Positions 47,901 through 54,108 of a stretch of DNA of 64,000 nt are shown here, piece after piece. The notes under the pieces were generated by a model. It searched no databases, was not told where the DNA came from, and saw only the letters and a list, made by a program, of their open reading frames with translations. Position 1 is the stretch's first letter. Every line of letters begins with the position of its first letter. The translations under genes were made by a program, and so were the position numbers. Source of the stretch: Pseudomonas baetica (lineage in GTDB: Bacteria > Pseudomonadota > Gammaproteobacteria > Pseudomonadales > Pseudomonadaceae); contig NZ_PHHE01000001.1 in assembly GCF_002813455.1 (NCBI RefSeq), forward strand, positions 6,838,810-6,902,809, written 5' to 3'.

Positions 47901-50900
47901 ACTCGTACAACGTAACGAGTGCTACTTTGAATCTGTGGAAAGATCAGCTGAGTAGTGCAGGAGAAGCAGCAGATGAGTGGTATGCACAGCGTTTCAACGG
48001 TGTAAATAGTATTGAGATCAAACCTGGCATGGAGGATGCTGCTCGCTTGGCTCTTTTGGGGCGTCTTTGGGAGTCTCTCAAGACCTCAGGGACATCGTTT
48101 GTTCTTGATAATGATGTCAATATCAATACTAAGCTCTATACGGCAATTGCGTCGTTGAAAGCCAATAGTATCCAGGCGATCTCTTTCCCTGATCTTTCGC
48201 AGATACCGATTTTGACCTCTAATAGTTATGGCGGGTTGCAAGTTGGAAGGCATTTCGCTGCGGGTAGCTTAGTTAGGTCCGGGCTGAGTACGAATGCTAG
48301 CTATTATCGAGTAAAAATTGATGGGTATTACGCCGCTCTCAATAATCCTGGTACGATCAGTGATACGTTGGAGTACCTGGGTACAGCAGGACGCTTGAGT
48401 CCGGCTAGAATTTTCGAACTTGCCGGAATGGAATTTTTTAAGGCGAAAGTCGGGCAGGTTTACCGAGCTCCGATGGCTATGGGAATGGGTTACTTCCTGT
48501 CGACTGAGCCGGATCCATATTTTCAGGACCTGCCAACCACGGCAACGAGCAGCACGAAGTGGACTTATCTGGGGGACACGATCACGCTCAACGATGACTT
48601 GACGCTGAGGTCTGCGCCAAGCGTTGTCGCTGATCTTGCGCGTTCTCCTGTCGCTTTCAACAAGGGCCTTGCTGAGCTGTGGATTCGTCAGCTTACACGC
48701 CCATCCCCCGGTGGTTATGAATACCTTTCAATTTTCGAGAACGGGTTCGAAGCCACTACGACAGAGGGCCTCTGGTACCGCTATGGCAAGGGGGTTCTCA
48801 GTATTGTCCTTGACGGTGTAGAAACTGATCCGTACAAGCTTTCGGGCGACGCTAAACTGACCAGGTTGTTGCACGATCTAAATGATGCGAAGCCAGGCAC
48901 TGTGGTTATCTCGAGTAGTGGCCGTCCGCTGGATTTGTCGGGCGCGATGGACACCATGGGAGCCAGTGATATTGTGGTGCTTAAGGATGTTAATACCGTC
49001 AAGCGTGATGTGACTCTGGAGTCTACTGCTACCAGCGGGCGTACTTACTTCCAAGGCAATCAATATATCGCTGAGGATGTCATGGGGCGTCGGATCTTGT
49101 TCGATGATGCTTTGGCAGGCAAGGAGTCAACGCCTGATGCAAACTTGAGTGTGCGTGTTGCCGGTCAGCCAAACGCAACAGATCTGGGGGCGGTGAGTCT
49201 CTTCGTTCAGGGGCATACGGTGACTTTGACTAGCGGGTTTGTGAGCTTCACGCGTCAAGGAAGCGATTTGATTGTGGCAGGGGTGGATAATTTTGATGCG
49301 GCACGTATCAACGACTTCTACTTTGTCAAAGGCTCAGATCGCCCTGGATATAGTGAGGCATCCGATGTGGTCCCCGTGATCCTTAGGCACAAAGGCGCGG
49401 GCGGTGAGTGGACGCAAACTAGACTGAGCCTAGAGCAATTGCGCCAGTTCCAAGCAGCGACCCGGGCTGGTATAAAACTAGAGTTACTCAAGAATGGAGA
49501 CTGGAAGGCCTACATACCGATAATCGCCCTACATGTGGGTAACGCCATCGTCAATTCTGTAGAGGTAGATGAAGTGTCCGGGGACTTGATAGGTAGGACT
49601 CCAGATGGAACTTCTCGGGTATTGATGGCCAGTTATCGGGATTTACCAGCGACATTGCGTACGAAGGTAGATATAAGGGGCGTTAGTCAGCCTCGCATTA
49701 CGCCCGAGTTTGAAGGCTACTTCCAGACTACGAATTCAATCGATTTTGCCATTCTGCAAAGTAAATACCAGTTGACGGAAATGCAATCCATCACTGCACT
49801 TAATTTTGATCGAGGATACTTCCGTTCGGGGGCTGCCCCGGGCCGTTTCGGTGACTCTCGAGATAATACCCTTAGTGACAGCGATTTTAATATGGAGGGC
49901 TCCGCCTATAATCTGCGCGGCTATGCAGGGAATGATACCTACTTGATCAGTAAAGCGCAGGGGCAGATTATCGAAGGCATTGATGGCGGTTACGATGAGG
50001 TGCGCACAAGTCTCTCCTCATACACCCTGGATGCCAACGTCGAAATGTTGACCATGACCTCGACGGGAGCTGTAAATGGGGTAGGTAATGCTCTGGCCAA
50101 CTACATCGAAGCCAATGCTTCTAGTGGTGCAACCCTAGACGGTGGGGATGGTGACGATACCCTGTCTGGTTCGACCCGCGGGGACAATCTTAAGGGAGGA
50201 AAGGGCAATGACCACATATACGGTGGCGGGGGTATGGATGACATTTATGGCGGCGACGGTGATGATGTTCTCGATGGCGGTAGCGATTTTGACAGGCTCT
50301 TTGGCGGCAAAGGCTCTGACACTTTCTATGTTGATGACTCGGCCGATGCAGTTTACGACGATGATGTTAACGTTAGTGATAAAGGAGATCAGGACACAGT
50401 TATCTCTAGCATTGACTATAGCCTTGATAACCAACCGCGCCTGGAGAACCTAACCCTAGTTAAGGGGGGGCGCACCGGCACCGGTAGTTGGCGCGACAAC
50501 AAGCTCCAAGGTAATGACTTGGACAACACGCTCTACGGCCTGAATGGCGACGATAGACTTGATGGCGGTCGTGGTGGTGATACCTTGATCGGCGGTGCCG
50601 GTAATGATACCTATGTGGTGGATAACTCGCATGATTCTGTTGTCGAGGAGCAGTATGCCGGCGATGACACTGTTGAGTCCTTTATCGACTACACGCTTGT
50701 TGATAACCTTGAGAACTTGACGCTCCTTGGTAGTGCTTCTGTAGGCACTGGTAATTGGCGTGGTAATCATATTGGCGGTAATGATGGTGATAACGTCCTT
50801 TATGGAAAAGAGGGCGATGATGTTCTTGATGGTGGTAAGGGCAACGACACGCTCCTGGGAGGGCTGCATAACGATACCCTTACAGGGGGGGAAGGTAACG

Positions 50901-51358
50901 ATCTCCTGAAAGGAGAAGCAGGTAACGACGTTTATGACTTCGCGAGCGGGAGCGGTCAGGACATAATCGACAATACTGGCGTGAGCGGTGATGTCGATAC
51001 TGTGAGTTTTACCGATGCTCATTATGAAGATCTTTGGCTATCCAAGACGGCAGACCAGAAGAGTTTGCTGATCACCCGGTACAAGACGGGGGATACTGTG
51101 GAGCTCAAAGGTTGGTATGACGATTCAGCTGGCACCGACGTGACCGGTGGTCGTTTCAAGGTCGCTAGCATTGACGTAATCGGTGGGCGTCTCAAGGCCA
51201 GCTCTGTCGACAGGCTCGTGCAGGCCATGGCTGCGTTTAGCCCCCCTGCAATCGGTGCTAACTCAGCGATGCCGGAAGGTTTCCTCTCGACACAATCAGC
51301 GCTTCTTGGGGCCTCATGGCACATGGACAAGCCAACTGCAGCTCGACGTGTGACCTGA
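38921..51358 (+). CDS. Giant RTX-family toxin with CPD autoprocessing and TcdA/TcdB-like pore domains
   Basis: A single intact 4145-codon frame; AAAGG lies eight bases before ATG 38921. Order of parts: residues 1-950 unrecognised, including a His-containing stretch PFVGGISGTT (about 780) and NGYHSFFEAVYVAARYEP; residues 950-1500 shared with the second toxin (LPVLRELQKAGVIGNIRILH); residues about 1500-1680 a C80 cysteine protease domain as in MARTX/TcdB toxins, with VGHG His1578 and VGCSL Cys1625, activated by inositol hexakisphosphate in the family; residues about 1900-2400 a TcdA/TcdB-like translocation/pore region with a long hydrophobic segment (about 2035-2095); residues 2725-3010 three internal repeats; residues about 3660-4010 three blocks of RTX calcium-binding nonapeptides; and a C-terminal type I secretion signal. 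Base composition is visibly more A+T-rich than the exporter genes. Function as a secreted cytotoxin, perhaps against insects or other eukaryotes, is inference. Confidence 0.88.
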   Translation: MANMSNDFKKLLEGLVVKKVNEGGRQSEWFSMDGSELGKYISEVGDRLTEMQQTTLSVLAAQYYQMQENPTSIDSHLQNLKFWRNEMDTMPRTPATNSFKRQLDQDIKIYARQQAAMGVYERGWREALRVINLSANDSWQAFSKKTNTSENLIQLDAKIADKEHTLSNNLVELKKTDEYAKLFSEVQAFKAVRKLYNDFASAVIEKRPGEKIDQMLTDLRRAPSASDSLPVNVSLLMMEERPGYIRMNVALVNASYDGRYKDFYLENGRVVVPTDGVLNFSFGTPARSLAWQEQYRLKNEPASFRSPTYTPIRSVLVRTKFVAEYFANYLVSEHTLREGVKAQLLNKGNKLLLTNVDRKFPNQVGIQLTGTDLSGRKPVEVSLPGLLADLINQSADIDSFQTIGLEGFRQSYYNQDRDGQFVNIQELRDSLGFGQRQYLLEKPKGAGYESATPFGVMTVDENGKVSSGHLSRAETEELYGYNSDFFETLEKLRDSGFELSGLLDSSKRASFEAQLIRLLERNHITPGGVISTDTVHSGVRDIKGNALNKVLWEQAFSDSIWRNSAIDSTLFEYAKKIATNSSLYEAIDGAYLQSDLAQAKGLLADVYEQWHFQAIEDETLRVEKLNAGKDPRNPRVEVFDQQRVDKSLNRKLLTFFLNGAEALAVDDPARLLLQSTEGNTLRKQMLFHALRPVAERMSKATAPVNSHAALASDGNPNKLTINNRLDQPDPYLILNEGVSEETYHDGTYLIKDDKYRSYNQFRPDGQKEATRYMNDLDVPFVGGISGTTQLVSNVLSELFGSNLSLHQYWQFQLANAAFMIRNGYHSFFEAVYVAARYEPNLAGRVGQKLLDIFDNYRAQGAQASESGKLYVDVMEQVLPLVNQGVASDKHFQPPIFTEFGPRPVLGVLGNGDSSSPYDTLGERLRLVAQVYERMTRGQRENGTTVTPGLEQMAQSDLNGLNLERLKDSVYYKIDAILQNMTQKGEDVPRRALTDKEVWKITDLAVEGMVRQNFAKRAELMNYLQALGFSFTANKNSDRALTFGSGDFSVYKSVLNEAMKAGGRPPIAESSDVPAVAFVHELRSALTDAVHDLGSGASSSIRTAVDQGALSMVGFLSSAYATLTADNGGTLYVMSEGGMRFNSFFWNSELPVLRELQKAGVIGNIRILHEPAENYRGKSLDDIGSLLTASNVQLIADHRFLADPVYVELLAGMHRRWVYDKPFSHLLNLRAEVETYIKDHPSSGRNEAFTELLDQVNAKLWELDGMDRMDATTRVNAAYTDRLGNGKIWTRQELAPHASVFGKPRGESYTRILSLLDKWDAYTQPSAFPMPTDRGSKFFFELPFNGDFIDQYSEQLKSLLPFELLRRMWGVEVEASPSYGTATLKFQNGAQTIVTFAAASTLETKVAQQRELATLQRLILANFTPDNIPARLGLIHSYAMPRIWAAKSSDSPFKFVADQQPDGTWRTDEGGIATVRRVQTMVDSPVYTLSIQNVDTWEKPLFQGNPEGSDSQYAAQIIIQTEDDLTVRKAAANLAGKHVDKSLVVQLDASGEMRVVYGDPALFKTLSATDKVRWQIVGHGDDKNHTLTFGGRDASAWGQQLHDFQQTLYKQYGIASPPDRISLVGCSLEPSAQMNGFARQLTAILKSPGTEISARKADLTVSDDGRKYTMSPAGVWRQEPSDKVVLRWTQDRGVVDSYEHLPERALLGRDGVDVGALLDDLQQRRILPEQLGVSQEYALSQLFLGGDGGLDRAALRRALNNPLTIVQLQDSFAQLPNTINSSQQNSVDPTTLVQRILDARKQNPPLKSQDAGFDVAPNGSTLQGAAGFASNRQVALQVAELQRNLQKLTQTADNDGKVFVGYKLGTGSEEGRLSLVYADLENHKKASVIIPVNDLEMVKALRRNFNALEDVMKRMQPMMDLQGPDLDINGPDLLNAGMLAQALLNLSKGFGDAPEYIKAQAYLGIAQGSFELVTDVVEALVSLKTAAQTGGGALSKLGGLFKTGTQLLGVATNIASFGLDAKTLADAVNSGDQGSITTAGVQLGFNGASLILSGASFVAGLLGASTVASVTGGIAVPLAGLGIGITALVQAFMENNAKAAQGFAFMKEINNGYANPLSSIDYQGSKALMVNAGALVNRIDFRTNKVGFSNATIGSSLSASADHWWTERVSDVDVLWVGNPIGAYDKQGRIGRSREDNLDFWSVTGHQGRAEISLAQAFQDPSKVLILMTAPEVDGDYFDYSRTTFNSDELIDKIQKNSDAKVVLATNDHSATNWKYTSYATTFEVDLDIQNRVLVLPGLTDFEKENLSTSGSNGHRGTNFSYHDQSMVNYLLVGGGGNTVLVLPQDNTVRNPVTIESPSARESWTFHLSDGLAAGGKHLRFGSAGSFVFNGQVITFASHAGGPVTLVDDKVPKVRVTLDVNNGKAMLSVELGSWSSSTDPKQALEKALNQLRPTAGKTSDILELAAPERNGDRVLISATYEGAAVSGFYDTKKDTAVLMNEGKLLIYRGGQGATWRPFDIKGSAVTIDAYGNPIVNYDGTVTYLKPVSFIYSAETGRFERGPIELTDTGREALERWMARNSNWTSQTITRFVLEDLSYGLNLAGPSGLGANDVSQITYEPKTSAKREKSGGVAYLKLWEELQGVLDRAGSDTFSLDATLSHRLYVAGIVDRDSVLRTYAQQLQDFQQSLLLKYADTRGEQWKYNEVVPLSKVERSELMSIYKTLTLLYADTAWNNWFVLGADYAQSRLMATRLRNAGLDLGVDSDSYQGGTNANGNGGRYDITVDTLHSLLRQIDVKLLNDGVAGGYFNEAEVRERTSVREQLSKLYAQKSSYDQHGWSWISLAETPAESLAFANRLKAVGVNIRINDDSSNRGTDNDGNGGRYDVTFESLRLFIQDIDRQLDSNQVRQPVYRDTKTRLAQQLSGLIPSEFRQFVSVPKTLVDALENIGLTVIRTGPPDIFGRRFSADNPATVPKVGPLATTLGVAAASNTYGDDSYNVTSATLNLWKDQLSSAGEAADEWYAQRFNGVNSIEIKPGMEDAARLALLGRLWESLKTSGTSFVLDNDVNINTKLYTAIASLKANSIQAISFPDLSQIPILTSNSYGGLQVGRHFAAGSLVRSGLSTNASYYRVKIDGYYAALNNPGTISDTLEYLGTAGRLSPARIFELAGMEFFKAKVGQVYRAPMAMGMGYFLSTEPDPYFQDLPTTATSSTKWTYLGDTITLNDDLTLRSAPSVVADLARSPVAFNKGLAELWIRQLTRPSPGGYEYLSIFENGFEATTTEGLWYRYGKGVLSIVLDGVETDPYKLSGDAKLTRLLHDLNDAKPGTVVISSSGRPLDLSGAMDTMGASDIVVLKDVNTVKRDVTLESTATSGRTYFQGNQYIAEDVMGRRILFDDALAGKESTPDANLSVRVAGQPNATDLGAVSLFVQGHTVTLTSGFVSFTRQGSDLIVAGVDNFDAARINDFYFVKGSDRPGYSEASDVVPVILRHKGAGGEWTQTRLSLEQLRQFQAATRAGIKLELLKNGDWKAYIPIIALHVGNAIVNSVEVDEVSGDLIGRTPDGTSRVLMASYRDLPATLRTKVDIRGVSQPRITPEFEGYFQTTNSIDFAILQSKYQLTEMQSITALNFDRGYFRSGAAPGRFGDSRDNTLSDSDFNMEGSAYNLRGYAGNDTYLISKAQGQIIEGIDGGYDEVRTSLSSYTLDANVEMLTMTSTGAVNGVGNALANYIEANASSGATLDGGDGDDTLSGSTRGDNLKGGKGNDHIYGGGGMDDIYGGDGDDVLDGGSDFDRLFGGKGSDTFYVDDSADAVYDDDVNVSDKGDQDTVISSIDYSLDNQPRLENLTLVKGGRTGTGSWRDNKLQGNDLDNTLYGLNGDDRLDGGRGGDTLIGGAGNDTYVVDNSHDSVVEEQYAGDDTVESFIDYTLVDNLENLTLLGSASVGTGNWRGNHIGGNDGDNVLYGKEGDDVLDGGKGNDTLLGGLHNDTLTGGEGNDLLKGEAGNDVYDFASGSGQDIIDNTGVSGDVDTVSFTDAHYEDLWLSKTADQKSLLITRYKTGDTVELKGWYDDSAGTDVTGGRFKVASIDVIGGRLKASSVDRLVQAMAAFSPPAIGANSAMPEGFLSTQSALLGASWHMDKPTAARRVT
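47098..47960 (+). repeat. Internal protein repeats in the giant toxin
   Basis: Three units of about 105-115 codons. Unit 1 has GGTNANGNGGRYDITVDTL (near 47225-47280), unit 2 GTDNDGNGGRYDVTFESL (near 47537-47590) and unit 3, degenerate, YGDDSYNVTSATLNLW (near 47890-47940). Each is followed by a helix ending in a QIDVKL/DIDRQL/KDQL-type phrase. The domain is not one I recognise. Confidence 0.75.
50136..50940 (+). repeat. RTX calcium-binding nonapeptide repeats, three blocks
   Basis: Blocks near 50136-50330, 50503-50615 and 50770-50940 encode GGxGxDxLx units (DGGDGDDTL, GGKGNDHIY, GGAGNDTYV, GGEGNDLLK). The blocks are joined by repeated linkers of the type DTV.S.IDY.L...LENLTL. They bind calcium and fold outside the cell after type I export. 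Confidence 0.9.
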
Positions 51359-51377
51359 TGTAGCACGGGAACCAACG

Positions 51378-51398
51378 GAAGGGGCGCAATGCCCCTTC
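51378..51398 (+). terminator. Hairpin after the giant toxin gene
   Basis: GAAGGGGC (51378-51385) pairs with GCCCCTTC (51391-51398) around a 5-base loop, 20 bases after the stop; the tail TGTTC is T-poor. Confidence 0.55.
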
Positions 51399-51401
51399 TG
51401 T

Positions 51402-51569
51402 TCATCCGTCAAGCTGATCGACCGGGTGGTGCGGGTGAGCAACGTCGCCCCGTAAAACCCCGAGTCGCTCCGAGACTGACGTCGGCGAAAGCCCTACCTC
51501 ACGGCCTGCGGCGGACAGGCCACCTTTCTCGACAATCAACAAAAACAGCGCCAGATTTTCGAAGAGCAT
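51402..51569 (-). pseudogene. LysR regulator, N-terminal fragment
   Basis: Starts ATG 51569 and reads MLFENLALFLLIVEKGG and AAGREVGLSPTSVSERLG, almost the same as the LysR at 32128-33012. After about 38 residues a small deletion shifts the frame (the other frame reads YGATLLTRTTRSISLTDE) and homology ends near 51402. The sequence upstream, CGGATTTCCCTGAAT and CTGGATTCT, also matches the promoter of the intact gene. Confidence 0.85.
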
Positions 51570-51801
51570 TATTCGGATTTCCCTGAATGCAATTGCGCTT
51601 TTCGCTGGATTCTTCGCCATCCGAATCAGCGATAGCGTTCCGCCATTGTCTGGCTGGCAAACGTGTTCTCCGGCAACGGATGGCCACACCCCGGGCGATA
51701 ACGGAGACATTGCTCAGTCCCCGTCAGTGTGTGAATAGCCAGCCGTGGCAAGAGGAACGACAGGGAGCGCGCAATGCACCTGGCAGAGGCTCGTTATCAA
51801 T

Positions 51802-51951
51802 TTTTCCTTAACAGTTATTAACTGGGCCGCTGGTTATCATTTTGCATTCGCTGCCGCATGATCGGGTTATGCCAGCCCCATCAAGGAAAGCGAGTTTTAT
51901 GCGAAGCGCTCGTCACACCTCACCGTACCGCGCGCCATCGAGCGCCCTGCG
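51802..51951. repeat. Duplicated upstream region, copy 2
   Basis: Counterpart of 35921-36091, preceding the intact exporter. It likely contains the promoter of the exporter-toxin operon (shared TTATCATTTTGCATTCGCTGC). The rest of the 590-base gap from 51359 holds the hairpin and the LysR fragment; I see no other gene. Confidence 0.7.
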
Positions 51952-54108
51952 ATGACGCAGATCTTTGTGACCGAAACTCCTGTCATGGAGCGCCCTGTCG
52001 CCGGCCAGGCCGAAGCGATCAAGACGGACTCGGCACTCGGCTGTTGCCGACTGTTGTTGCAGCTGAGTCAGCGCAATGAGGCGGATGTCGAGGCCGGACG
52101 GTTTCAGACTGACCTGCGCACCGCCGTTAGAGCCTACGGTACCGCCAATGACATTGACCTGCGTCTTGAGCGCCTGTCCTTGCGCAAGTTGTCCCCCAAA
52201 ATGCTGCCACTGGCCTGGCGAAACGAGGCCGGTGAGTTTGCGGTGTTGGCCCGACTCTCCGAGACCCAGGCCTTGATCCAGTCACCCTCGGCCGACACCC
52301 CGCAGGTGATCGAGCGCGAGCAGTTGGCAGCGCAGTGGAGCGGGCAAGTGATCCGCGTGCGCCAGGGCGGACTGCGTTTCGACCTGTCCTGGTTTGTCCC
52401 TGAGCTATTGCACCATCGGCGGGTGCTGGGCGAAGTGTTGCTGTGCTCTTTGCTGTTGCAAGTACTGGCGCTGGCCACACCGTTGTTTTTTCAGGCGGTG
52501 ATGGACAAGGTTATGGTCCACCGGGCGCTGGCCACTCTGGATGTACTGGTGGTGACGCTGGTGGTCGTGGGCGTGTTCGAAGTCCTGCTCAAGGGGCTGC
52601 GCGAATACTTGTCGGCGCACACCGCCAACCGCATCGACATTGGCCTGGGGGTCAAACTGTTCCGTCATCTGCTGGGCTTGCCGCTGCTGTATTTCAAGCA
52701 ACGGCAGGTGGGCGCGATTATCACCCGGGTTCAGGAGCTGGACAGCATCCGTGAGTTCCTCACCGGCTCCTTGCTGACCCTGTGTGTCGACGTAGCTTTC
52801 ACCTTGGTTTTCTTCGCGGTCATGGCTTGGATCTCCTGGCCGCTGACGCTTTTGGTTTTGGCGACATTGCCGCTGTATTTCCTGTTGGCCTGGGCCAGCA
52901 CCGGGCCGCTGGAAAAACGTATTGAACGGCAATTCCAGAGCGCGGCGCGCAACACCGCCTTTCTCAATGAAACCGTCAGCAGTAGCGAAACGATCAAGAG
53001 CCTCGCGGTCGAACCCCGGATGCAACGGCGCTGGGAGGCGCAGACCGCCGAGATGGTCGAGGCCGGGTTTGCCAGCCAATCGCTGGGCAGCGCGATCAGT
53101 CAGAGCGTGACGCTGTTGCAGAAGCTTACGGCCGTTGCCGTGATCTGTTGGGGGGCACACAAAGTGATCGGCCTGGAGCTGACGCTGGGCCAGTTGATCG
53201 CCTTCAACATGATGCTGTCCCACGTCAGCCAACCGCTGGCCAAGCTGATTGATGTCTGGCAGCAGTTCGTCCAGGTGCGGGTGTCGGTAGACAAGTTGGG
53301 GGACATGCTCAACCTGCCGGTGGAGCAAAGCGACGGCCAGCAACGCCCGGTCGAGGCGCTGCGTGGTGAAGTGCGTATCGAGCAATTGGCCTTCCGCTAT
53401 CGCCCCGACCTCGATCTGGTGCTGCAGAATCTGGATCTGCACATCGCTCCCGGGCAGACCCTCGGCATCGTCGGGCCTTCCGGCTCGGGGAAAAGCACGC
53501 TCACGCGCTTGTTGCAGAAACTCTATGTGCCCGACGCTGGGCGCATCTTGATCGATGGTCAGCCGCTGCAAGAGCTGGAGCCGGGTTGGCTACGCAGCCA
53601 GATCGGCGTGGTGTTGCAGGAAAACTACCTGTTCAACCGCAGCGTGCGGCAAAACATCGCTCTGCGCCATCCGACCGCCAGCCTGGAAGACGTCATCGAG
53701 GCTGCGCGCCTGGCCGGCGCCCACGAATTCATCCTGCAATTACCCCTGGGTTACGACACGGTGCTGGCCGAGGCGGGCAGTTCGCTGTCCGGCGGCCAGC
53801 GTCAGCGCATGGCTATTGCCCGAGCGTTGATGGGCGATCCGCGACTACTGATTTTCGATGAGGCCACCAGCGCCCTCGACGATGAATCTCAAGCCCTGAT
53901 CCAGGACAACATGGCGCGGATCGCCGAGGGCCGCACGGTGATCATCATCGCGCACAGGCTGTCGGCGGTGCGTCACTGCCAACGCATCATCGCGCTGGAA
54001 CAGGGGCAAATCAGCGAGTCCGGCAGCCACGTCGAACTACTCGCCAACGGTGGTTGTTATGCACGGCTTTGGGCTTTGCAACAGGCGCTGCTCAAGGAGG
54101 ATGCATGA
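51952..54108 (+). CDS. Type I secretion ABC exporter, first ATPase (RtxB/FitA-like)
   Basis: A 718-residue inner-membrane ABC exporter. Residues about 20-150 are a C39-peptidase-like domain: the Cys position is kept (SALGCCRLLL), but the expected His region reads GEFAVLARL, so it is probably a non-cleaving substrate-docking domain as in HlyB. A six-helix membrane domain follows (about 165-440), then the ATPase: Walker A GPSGSGKSTLTR (about 507), signature LSGGQRQR (about 612), Walker B LLIFDEATSALDD and IIAHRLSA. It shares the operon with the adaptor and a second ATPase; MARTX systems use such an RtxB/RtxE pair. ATG 51952 is the first in-frame start resembling the duplicated copy. Confidence 0.92.
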   Translation: MTQIFVTETPVMERPVAGQAEAIKTDSALGCCRLLLQLSQRNEADVEAGRFQTDLRTAVRAYGTANDIDLRLERLSLRKLSPKMLPLAWRNEAGEFAVLARLSETQALIQSPSADTPQVIEREQLAAQWSGQVIRVRQGGLRFDLSWFVPELLHHRRVLGEVLLCSLLLQVLALATPLFFQAVMDKVMVHRALATLDVLVVTLVVVGVFEVLLKGLREYLSAHTANRIDIGLGVKLFRHLLGLPLLYFKQRQVGAIITRVQELDSIREFLTGSLLTLCVDVAFTLVFFAVMAWISWPLTLLVLATLPLYFLLAWASTGPLEKRIERQFQSAARNTAFLNETVSSSETIKSLAVEPRMQRRWEAQTAEMVEAGFASQSLGSAISQSVTLLQKLTAVAVICWGAHKVIGLELTLGQLIAFNMMLSHVSQPLAKLIDVWQQFVQVRVSVDKLGDMLNLPVEQSDGQQRPVEALRGEVRIEQLAFRYRPDLDLVLQNLDLHIAPGQTLGIVGPSGSGKSTLTRLLQKLYVPDAGRILIDGQPLQELEPGWLRSQIGVVLQENYLFNRSVRQNIALRHPTASLEDVIEAARLAGAHEFILQLPLGYDTVLAEAGSSLSGGQRQRMAIARALMGDPRLLIFDEATSALDDESQALIQDNMARIAEGRTVIIIAHRLSAVRHCQRIIALEQGQISESGSHVELLANGGCYARLWALQQALLKEDA

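Noticed and set aside
35142..51569. The two LysR fragments as halves of one gene split by the toxin island
   Set aside because: Order and strand fit, but the N-terminal piece closely matches the LysR at 32128-33012 while the C-terminal piece is from a different subgroup, so they are more likely separate remnants.
52405..53571. 388-codon minus-strand frame
   Set aside because: Antisense shadow of the intact ABC exporter, which has all ABC motifs on the plus strand.
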